DNA of 64,000 bases from Spartobacteria bacterium (GTDB taxonomy: Bacteria > Verrucomicrobiota > Verrucomicrobiia > Chthoniobacterales > UBA10450). This document shows, piece by piece, positions 58,222 to 64,000 of the stretch. Under the pieces are notes generated by a model. It searched no databases. It was not told the DNA's origin and saw nothing but the letters and a program-made list of their open reading frames with translations. How positions within the stretch are numbered: the first letter of the stretch is position 1; each line of letters opens with the position of its first letter. The stretch lies in NCBI GenBank assembly GCA_003134765.1, contig PLCM01000022.1, positions 1 through 64,000 on the forward strand, in the 5' to 3' direction. Made by a program: the position numbers and the translations under genes.

Positions 58222-58697
58222 TGCCGCTTAAGCGTGAAGAAGTCCGCGCTGAGCAGTTTGCCGTTTGTGTCGAACTTGAACGTGCGCACTTTCGTTCCCT
58301 TTTCGGTGGAACGAAATTCCGTCCTAACGATGCGCGTTTCGCCTTCGCGCTCGATGCCGGCAATCACGATCTCGTCCGGTGCCTTCACCTTCACCATCGC
58401 CTGCATGAAGAAATCAGCGGCGCTGTGTTCTTCCGGGAGGTCCTCGATCGCGTAGCGGTCCGAAAGCAGCGGCTTCAGCGACTTTCCGTCGTGAATCCGC
58501 ATCGCTTCCGCAAACGCTTTCATGAAATCCAGGACCTGCTTGTCCGGCGTTAGATTGGGCGCGAACGAAACCGTCGCGGCCTTCGCATCGGGCGGGCCGG
58601 GAGTGGGCGCGGGCGGCGTCCCGTGCAGCCACGATTTGAGATCGGCCCGGGCGCCAATGATGGAAAGGAGAATGAGAATCAGAACCAGTCTTTTCAT
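58218..58697 (-). CDS. Exported NTF2/DUF4440-like protein of the ABC operon
   Basis: 159 residues, ATG start. Signal peptide (MKRLVLILILLSIIGARA). A proline-rich linker, then DKQVLDFMKAFAEAMRIHDGKSLKPLLSDRYAIED and the C-terminal strand VRTFKFDTNGKLLSADFF, a small NTF2-like layout. The stop overlaps the ATPase start, so the operon is exported protein - ATPase - permease. A periplasmic partner of the transporter is likely. Confidence 0.75.
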   Translation of the reverse strand: MKRLVLILILLSIIGARADLKSWLHGTPPAPTPGPPDAKAATVSFAPNLTPDKQVLDFMKAFAEAMRIHDGKSLKPLLSDRYAIEDLPEEHSAADFFMQAMVKVKAPDEIVIAGIEREGETRIVRTEFRSTEKGTKVRTFKFDTNGKLLSADFFTLKRQ

Positions 58698-58746
58698 GTT
58701 GGGTTAAGGTGTGAGACGGAAAGAGAGCGATGACCGCTCGCGAAGG

Positions 58747-59604
58747 ATGACTGCCGAAACGAGCAGCCGGTTACAGGAACTTTCGCGCATCAGCACCTTT
58801 GCGTTCAGCGAAACAGCTTTCGGTGGCCGGATATTTTCGGCACACTCGCCGCCACAATTGAGCACGAGCAAGAGAGACCAGGAGATCGCGTCGGGACTTC
58901 CGGAAAATCTCGACGCGCTGCCACAGCTCGATGGCTTCCGTTTGCGCGGGATCGAGATGACGCGGCTGGAGACGTTTATCGATGCCGCATTCGCCTTCGC
59001 CGTGACCATGATGGTGATCGCCGCGGAACGGGTCCCCGACAACATCATTACGCTCCTGGCGGCGTTCAAGAATGCGCCCGCGTTCGTCGCGGGCATCGCC
59101 GTGCTGGGAATTTTTTGGCGAGGCCATTGGAAGTGGAGCCGCCGGTATGGTCTGGAAGATGGCGTCTCGATCTTCATCAGCTGGGTCCTGCTGGTCACAA
59201 TCCTGATGTATATTTACCCACTGAAGGCGCTTTTCGGGTCGATGTTTTACCTGCTGAGCGATGGCCGGCTGGGCCAGACACTCGGAATGCGCAGCGTCAC
59301 GCAAGTGCGAGCGATTCTTGCCATCTACGCGACCGGCTTCGCGGCCATCGCGATCGAAATCGTCCTGCTTAACCTGCGCGCCTGGCGATTGCGCGAGCCG
59401 TTGCGCTTGAACGCGAGGGAACGATTCCTGACGCGCGCGGACATGACGGGCTGGAGCATTCCGGCCACGGTGGGCATCATCGCGCTCGTGCTGGCGCTCA
59501 CGCTTCCTGCGGACTATCTCGGCTGGAGCGGCTGGATCTATTCTTCGCTGGCCGTGCTCGTGCCCGTTCATAAACGGTTTCTTAGACGCAGGCGCCGCGA
59601 TTGA
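58747..59604 (+). CDS. TMEM175-like (DUF1211) membrane protein
   Basis: 285 residues from ATG 58747 (a GTG at 58711 is possible). A polar N-terminus of about 75 residues precedes GIEMTRLETFIDAAFAFAVTMMVIAAE, which carries the bacterial TMEM175 first-helix motif RLExFxDAxFAxAxT. Six helices follow (LAAFKNAPAFVAGIAVLGIFWRGHW, VSIFISWVLLVTILMYIYPL, ATVGIIALVLALTLP). TMEM175 proteins are potassium channels; the two-repeat form is not seen, so here four subunits would assemble. The C-terminus ends in HKRFLRRRRRD and the last base overlaps the next start. Confidence 0.8.
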   Translation: MTAETSSRLQELSRISTFAFSETAFGGRIFSAHSPPQLSTSKRDQEIASGLPENLDALPQLDGFRLRGIEMTRLETFIDAAFAFAVTMMVIAAERVPDNIITLLAAFKNAPAFVAGIAVLGIFWRGHWKWSRRYGLEDGVSIFISWVLLVTILMYIYPLKALFGSMFYLLSDGRLGQTLGMRSVTQVRAILAIYATGFAAIAIEIVLLNLRAWRLREPLRLNARERFLTRADMTGWSIPATVGIIALVLALTLPADYLGWSGWIYSSLAVLVPVHKRFLRRRRRD

Positions 59605-60554
59605 AAACGCTGCGTAACATTTTTGGGAACCTCTGGGTGCTGCTCGGGCTCGCCTTATACGGAGTGAGTCTCGCCGTCCTTTGGCGGAATCCGAGCTTCG
59701 GACATGAAGACGCGATCGCCGAGCTGATCATTTTCGGGTTCGCGTTTCCGCTGCTCGCGTGGCTCACGACCCTGCGCGCCAAACCGCTGACGGTCACGGT
59801 CCGGCGGAGTTCCGCGGAAATGTGGCTGCTCTTTGCCTGCCTGGTTGGCGTTTCGCTTTACCTGGTCTGGGGGGCCGCCCTTTCAGAAACGCTGGTCCCC
59901 GCGAACTGGCTGACTTCGCCCCGCGCGAAGTTCTTCGTTGTATTAGCGCGGAAGTTAATCGTCTTTGTCGCGATTCCTTTCGTTCTCTTCCGGACGGTCT
60001 TCGGATATCGCTGGCGCGATTTCGGTCTACAATTCGCGGGATTGCGAGCGCTGGCGGGGAACCATCTTCCGGTTGTCCTCATCCTCAGCGCCCTCATTCT
60101 TGTCTTTCAATATTTCCTGGGTGGCGGCGCGGCGCCGATCCGGCGGGGTGAGTTTCACGCCGTGCAACTGGTCATCGGCCTGCCTCTTTGTTTCGGGTGG
60201 CTCTTCCTGGAAGCCGGGCTGGTGGAAGAATTCTTTTTTCGGGCCCTGCTCCAGGCGCGGCTGGCGGCGTGGTGCAAATCCGAGGTGTCCGGCGTGGCAC
60301 TGATGGCATTACTCTTCGGGCTCGCGCATGCGCCGGGATTTATCTTGCGGCACGCGGGCCTGGAGGAAGCGATCGGCGCGAACCCGTCACCGGTCGATTC
60401 CATTGCCTATTCGATTGTCGTCCTCTCGGTCGGCGGGATTTTTTTAGGGATCGTCTGGGCCCGAACGAAAAATCTTTTCGCGGTGATGTTCATCCACGCG
60501 GCGACCGACCTGTTGCCGAACTTGAAAGAGTTCGTCACGACCTGGGGGATCTAG
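59601..60554 (+). CDS. CPBP-family intramembrane metalloprotease
   Basis: 317 residues; TTG start overlapping the upstream stop (TTGA), a sign of coupling. Eight membrane helices. Catalytic motifs of the CPBP/Abi type: the EExxxR within VEEFFFRALLQARL, the FxxxH within ALLFGLAHAPGF and the HxxxD-like FIHAATDLLPN. These glutamate/histidine proteases act within the membrane, for example in CAAX processing or regulated proteolysis. Target unknown. The TMEM175 gene upstream is likely its transcript partner. Confidence 0.9.
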   Translation: MKTLRNIFGNLWVLLGLALYGVSLAVLWRNPSFGHEDAIAELIIFGFAFPLLAWLTTLRAKPLTVTVRRSSAEMWLLFACLVGVSLYLVWGAALSETLVPANWLTSPRAKFFVVLARKLIVFVAIPFVLFRTVFGYRWRDFGLQFAGLRALAGNHLPVVLILSALILVFQYFLGGGAAPIRRGEFHAVQLVIGLPLCFGWLFLEAGLVEEFFFRALLQARLAAWCKSEVSGVALMALLFGLAHAPGFILRHAGLEEAIGANPSPVDSIAYSIVVLSVGGIFLGIVWARTKNLFAVMFIHAATDLLPNLKEFVTTWGI

Positions 60555-60594
60555 GAGGAGGACAGACGGCAAAGACCAGATAAGGTTTCAAACA

Positions 60595-61185
60595 ATGCTG
60601 GCAGAGAGAGCGCTCGGGATTTTGCACGAGTCGGTGCAATCGGAAAGTTTGCGGCGGCATTGCTATGCCGTGGCCGACTCCCTGAAGTTTTTTGCGCAGA
60701 ACGCGGGCGCGGATCCGGACCTTTGGGAGGCGGTGGGTCTTTTGCACGACATGGATTACGAGCGGCATCCAAACCAGGAACACCGCCCGACGCAAGGCCA
60801 CCCCTTCGTCGGGGTGGCGTGGCTGCGCGAGCACGATTGGAGCGAGGAAGTTTGTCGCGCGATCCTGTCCCACGCCGATTATGCCGGTATCGCCCGCGAG
60901 ACACCGCTGGAGCGCACGCTCTACGCGGTGGATGAACTGAGTGGCTTTGTCATGGCCGTAGCGCGAGTCCGGCCGTCGAAGAGCATTCACGAGGTCGATG
61001 TCGCGTCGGTGAAGAAAAAGATGAAGGATAAGGCGTTTGCCCGCGCCGTGAATCGGGAAGACATCACCCGCGGCGCCGCGGAATTGGGTAGGCCCGTGGA
61101 CGACGTGATCGCTGGCGTGATTACCGCGTTGCAAAATGACGCGGAGCGACTGGGCCTGGCCGGCGAACAGAAACCAGCCGCGTAA
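60595..61185 (+). CDS. HD-domain hydrolase
   Basis: 196 residues, ATG start. HD motif residues: His22 in RRHCYAVADSLKFF, His51-Asp52 in GLLHDMDYERHP and the acidic helix LYAVDELSGFVMAVARVRPSKS. This is the short stand-alone HD family often annotated as hydrolase, likely phosphohydrolase with a divalent metal. Substrate is unknown. Adjacent to the GNAT gene by 5 bases. Confidence 0.88.
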   Translation: MLAERALGILHESVQSESLRRHCYAVADSLKFFAQNAGADPDLWEAVGLLHDMDYERHPNQEHRPTQGHPFVGVAWLREHDWSEEVCRAILSHADYAGIARETPLERTLYAVDELSGFVMAVARVRPSKSIHEVDVASVKKKMKDKAFARAVNREDITRGAAELGRPVDDVIAGVITALQNDAERLGLAGEQKPAA

Positions 61186-61190
61186 GACTA

Positions 61191-61622
61191 ATGACGACGC
61201 CCGCTGGCATCACGGTGCGGGAATTCCTGATGGGCGATTACGAGGGAGCGATCGCGCTTTGGAACCAGGTCGAAGGGGTGGAAATCTGCGAGGGCGATTC
61301 GAGGGAAGAGATCGCGGAATATCTAAAGCGAAATCCGGGGCTAAGTCGTGTCGTCGAAGCCGACGGACAAATTGTCGGAGTGGCTCTTTGCGGTCATGAT
61401 GGGAGGCGTGGGTGGATCTATCACCTCGCCGTTGCGCCCTCTTATCGGCGGCAAAAAACAGGAAAGCTCCTACTCGACGATTGCGTGCGCGGACTACGCG
61501 AGGCCGGCCTGAAACGCGCCATCATTCTCGTAGCCGGAGATAACCCGGCCGGTCATGAGTTCTGGTTGCGGAACGGCTGGGAAGACATCGACGGCGCGAT
61601 TCCGATGAGCATAGAGCTGTAG
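61191..61622 (+). CDS. GNAT-family N-acetyltransferase
   Basis: 143 residues, ATG start 5 bases after the HD gene. GNAT fold with the acetyl-CoA pyrophosphate loop YHLAVAPSYRRQKTGKLLLDDCV and LILVAGDNPAGHEFWLRNGWEDI at the end. Transfers acetyl from acetyl-CoA to an amine, in the RimI-like small family; substrate not known. Its stop codon leads straight into a hairpin with a GTCTC loop (61622-61644). Confidence 0.88.
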   Translation: MTTPAGITVREFLMGDYEGAIALWNQVEGVEICEGDSREEIAEYLKRNPGLSRVVEADGQIVGVALCGHDGRRGWIYHLAVAPSYRRQKTGKLLLDDCVRGLREAGLKRAIILVAGDNPAGHEFWLRNGWEDIDGAIPMSIEL

Positions 61623-61644
61623 TGTCCGCTGTCTCAGCGGACAC
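61622..61644. repeat. Perfect 9-bp hairpin with GTCTC loop after the GNAT gene
   Basis: GTGTCCGCT / AGCGGACAC (61622-61630, 61636-61644) around the loop GTCTC, starting at the last base of the stop codon. The counterpart is at 12937-12951. No T-run follows. Confidence 0.75.
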
Positions 61645-61665
61645 GCCGGGCGGCGTAGCCCCTTT

Positions 61666-61860
61666 GCGTTGTCATCCCGAGCCGCGCAGACGGCGAGGGA
61701 CCTCACGATGAATGACGAAAATCGAATGACGAATGCCGAAGATCGGACAGCGACGCTCGGCGCTTTCCTTTGCAATTCGGTTTTGTGATTCTTTCGACAT
61801 TCGTAATTCGTCATTTTGTGCGGGGTCCCTCGCCGTCTGCGCGGCTCGGGATGACAACGC
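61666..61860. repeat. 37-bp perfect inverted repeat (TCCCGAGCCGCG family)
   Basis: Arms 61666-61702 and 61824-61860 are exact complements over 37 bp, with a 121-base spacer that itself contains gaatgacgaa / ttcgtcatt and similar short inverted motifs. The sense core is tcatcccgagccgcgcagac then ggcgagggacc. It separates the GNAT gene from the convergent tricorn-like gene. Confidence 0.9.
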
Positions 61861-61878
61861 TCACTGTTCCAAATCTGG

Positions 61879-64000
61879 CTACTTCACGGGCGGCGTCGGA
61901 TTCCGGTTCGGATATGGCGGCACCGGCGGCAAATCATAACCTTTCGTCTTCATATCCTTCTGGATTTCGTCGATGGCACGGTTGAGTTGTTCGTCTTCGC
62001 CTCGGAATTCTTTCGTGGGATCGTTGTCCACCACGATGTCGGGATCGACGCCGTGGCCTTCAATGACCCAACCCTTGCCGTCCTTCGCGTAAGGCGCAAA
62101 CTCCGGCCGAAAGAGCTGGCCTCCATCGGTAAGTGGAAGCGGGTTCCGAATTCCTATCACGCCGCCCCAGGTCCGCTTGCCGATCAGTTTGCCGAGGCCA
62201 AGCGATTTGAACCGGTACGGGAAGATGTCGCCATCCGACGCCGAGAACTCGTCGCACAAGGCCACCATCGGACCGAGGAACGTCTGCGGGGGATTCGTCT
62301 GCGGCGTGCCATTGCGCGCGATCTCAACCATCACGAGCGTGCGGCGCAGCCGATCGATCACGAGTGGTGAAACAAAGCCACCGCCATTGCCGCGAACGTC
62401 CACAATAAGACCCTTTTTGCGGATCTGAGGAAAGTATTGCTTCGTGAATTCATTCAAGCCCGGCTGGCCCATGTCGGGGATGTGAATGTAACCGATCTGC
62501 CCGTTGGTCTTCTTGCTCACTTCGTCGACGTTCTTCTGCACCCAGGCGCGATAGTAGAGCGACGATTCATCCGCGATCGGCACGACCGTGATGTCCCGGG
62601 CGCCATCGTCGGCGGGCTTCGAGTTAACCCGCAGGATCACCTGCTTGTCGGCCGTGCCGATCAGCGCGTCGTAGATGTTCGCAAGCGAACTAACTGCCAC
62701 GCCGTTGACCGCCAGGATGTAGTCGCCCGGCTTTACGTTCAATCCTATCGCGGTGAGGGGAGAGCGGGCGTGCTTGTCCCAATTTTCGCCCGGTAGAATC
62801 TTTTCAATCTTATAAGCCTTCGAAGCGGGATCGCGTGATAGCTGCGCACCAAGCAGGCCAAGTTTTATCCTAGGTGTCTCAGGTCTTTCCCCGCCCGCAA
62901 CGTAGGCATGGCCGTTGTTCAGTTCGCCGATCAACTCGCCGATGAGATAGGTGAGATCGTTCCGATGATTCACGAACGGAACCAGCGCTGCATACTTGTC
63001 GCGCATGGCCTTCCAGTCAACGCCGTTCATGTTCGGCGCGTAGAAGAAGTCGCGCATGTGGCGCCAGGATTCGTTGTAGATCTGGGTCCATTCCGCGTGG
63101 CGATCGAGTTTCATGTCGAGCCCGGCCAGCTTGAGGTGGAAATCTTTCCCAGCCTTCTCGTCCTTTAACTCCAGCTTGTCCTTGGGGAGGTCGATCATGG
63201 CGTATTCCTTGCCGACCTTTACCAGCATCTTCTTTCCGTCCGCGGTAATCTCGTAGTTGCTTACATCCCCGTGGACCGTCTCTTTCCGGTCTTCCAGGCT
63301 ATAAGAGCAAAGATGCCACCGGCGACTGTCCGGTCCGCCATCATCATCATCATCACCGCGGTCATCCGCCACGGTCCGGCGCATATAGAAAATCCGGTCG
63401 TTGACGAGCCGGAGGTTCCTGTAGTTGGCCGGTGGAATCTCGAGTCCAACCAGGCGATCGTGAATCCCGTCCAGGTCCACCTTAACGGTGACGGGCTTCT
63501 TGGCCTTAGGATCCTTGTCCTTATCCTTATCGTCCTTTTTGGCCTCATCGCCCGGTTTCTTGTCTGCCTTCGCCTTATCCTTGTCGCCGTCCTTATCCTT
63601 ATCATCCGGTCCCTCTTTGTCCTTCTTCTTTCCCACTTCGTCACTCCGCGGTCCGAGCGGATTCTCCGTCTCCTTCGATAATGTCACCAGGTAGACGCGC
63701 TCCAGGTCGCGATAAATGTTTCCGAAATCGGTCTCGTCGAAGATCGGCTTGAAATCGCGGCTTGAGGTCAGCATCAGATACTTGCCGTCGTCGCTAAAGG
63801 TTGGGTTATCGGCGGAATACCATTCATCGGTCACGGCCACCGGCTTCTTATCTGTCGTTGAGAAAAGGTAGACCTTGTCCCCGCCGTTCTCTTCCTGTCG
63901 CGCCCAGGCAATCCATTGGCTGTCCGGCGACCAGTCGTAGCCCCGAATTTCTCCCTCCTTGCTCTGGTCGACCTGCGTCACCGCTTTGCTGGCAACATCG
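61879..64000 (-). CDS. Tricorn-like S41 protease, partial (5' end outside the window)
   Basis: The frame runs in from the right edge: DVASKAVTQVDQS leads into an N-terminal propeller-like region with YDWSPDSQWIAWARQ and ADNPTFSDDGKYLMLTSS. A lysine/aspartate-rich insertion of about 50 residues follows near 63480-63640. Then the C1 domain (WRHMRDFFYAPNMNGVDWKAM), a PDZ domain (GLNVKPGDYILAVNGV) and the S41 catalytic core: nucleophile Ser in CDEFSASDGDIFPYRF, near GYIHIPDMGQ and IVDVRGNGGGFVSPL. It degrades peptides, probably periplasmic by analogy. C-terminus intact with a PNRNPTPPVK tail. Confidence 0.92.
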   Translation of the reverse strand, partial: DVASKAVTQVDQSKEGEIRGYDWSPDSQWIAWARQEENGGDKVYLFSTTDKKPVAVTDEWYSADNPTFSDDGKYLMLTSSRDFKPIFDETDFGNIYRDLERVYLVTLSKETENPLGPRSDEVGKKKDKEGPDDKDKDGDKDKAKADKKPGDEAKKDDKDKDKDPKAKKPVTVKVDLDGIHDRLVGLEIPPANYRNLRLVNDRIFYMRRTVADDRGDDDDDGGPDSRRWHLCSYSLEDRKETVHGDVSNYEITADGKKMLVKVGKEYAMIDLPKDKLELKDEKAGKDFHLKLAGLDMKLDRHAEWTQIYNESWRHMRDFFYAPNMNGVDWKAMRDKYAALVPFVNHRNDLTYLIGELIGELNNGHAYVAGGERPETPRIKLGLLGAQLSRDPASKAYKIEKILPGENWDKHARSPLTAIGLNVKPGDYILAVNGVAVSSLANIYDALIGTADKQVILRVNSKPADDGARDITVVPIADESSLYYRAWVQKNVDEVSKKTNGQIGYIHIPDMGQPGLNEFTKQYFPQIRKKGLIVDVRGNGGGFVSPLVIDRLRRTLVMVEIARNGTPQTNPPQTFLGPMVALCDEFSASDGDIFPYRFKSLGLGKLIGKRTWGGVIGIRNPLPLTDGGQLFRPEFAPYAKDGKGWVIEGHGVDPDIVVDNDPTKEFRGEDEQLNRAIDEIQKDMKTKGYDLPPVPPYPNRNPTPPVK

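Overview
The window reads as chromosomal DNA of a GC-rich, Gram-negative-type bacterium, most probably a soil Verrucomicrobiota (Chthoniobacterales/Spartobacteria-like). This is an inference. It rests on an N-methylated pilin pair beginning RGGFTLVEIMIVVAIIALLAA, a secreted protein ending in two MIGGF(I)-type repeats, the mix of a B12-dependent ribonucleotide reductase, tricorn-like protease, TMTC-like membrane proteins and TEM175/CPBP proteins, weak Shine-Dalgarno sites with many GTG/TTG starts, and palindromic repeats in most intergenic gaps. No rRNA and no intact prophage, transposase or CRISPR array is present. Two tRNA genes are found: Val(GAC) and Ser(CGA).

Layout. 0.1-5 kb: small hypothetical genes, a DUF4256 protein, a SnoaL-like secreted protein, a secreted seven-bladed propeller protein and a DUF421 membrane protein with a C-terminal frameshift. 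4.9-11.1 kb (minus strand): a tight four-gene operon of GH47 mannosidase, GH92 mannosidase, FucP-type sugar:H+ symporter and ROK sugar kinase, which together look like an alpha-mannan or high-mannose-glycan utilisation unit. 11.2-20.8 kb: gamma-glutamyltranspeptidase, fatty-acid desaturase, tRNA-Val, an HTH-receiver regulator, a SAM methyltransferase coupled to fumarase C, a VOC protein, a YycJ-type metallohydrolase and a coupled pair of unknown genes. 20.9-25.1 kb: a two-gene exported unit, with a discoidin/NADase-type glycan-binding-like protein translationally coupled to a 904-residue protein that fuses UPF0489 (arginase-like), NlpC/P60-like and CapA-like domains. 25-28.4 kb: an acyltransferase, a transglutaminase-like protein coupled to ChrB, then a tandem structured repeat abutting tRNA-Ser.

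28.5-35 kb: a hypothetical exported protein, B12-dependent ribonucleotide reductase, a DUF6941-like protein and an acyl-CoA dehydrogenase. 35.1-48.5 kb: a glycosylation and pilus block. It holds a GT2-methyltransferase fusion, two GT39-like membrane transferases, a GT39-TPR protein, a GT2, a methyltransferase, two tandem type IV pilins (the first behind a good sigma-54-like promoter) and two tandem TMTC-like membrane-TPR proteins. The arrangement suggests surface-protein or pilin glycosylation. 48.5-55.2 kb: ketopantoate reductase, a large exported TPR protein and several small exported or membrane proteins, then a 5'-truncated phospholipase D with a damaged first HKD motif. 55.1-58.7 kb (minus strand): a coupled operon of a secreted protein, a MacB/LolD-type ATPase and one FtsX-type permease cut in two by an in-frame TAA. 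58.7-64 kb: a TMEM175-like channel, a CPBP protease, an HD hydrolase, a GNAT and a tricorn-like S41 protease that runs off the right edge.

Recurrent intergenic palindromes form several families: a 30-37 bp inverted repeat with the sense TCCCGAGCCGCG..GACGGCGAGGGACC, a GTAGGGACG family, and a hairpin with a GTCTC loop just after stop codons. The best candidates for new biology are the 904-residue three-domain protein and its glycan-binding partner, the tandem repeat with compensatory stem changes next to tRNA-Ser, and the pilin/TMTC block.
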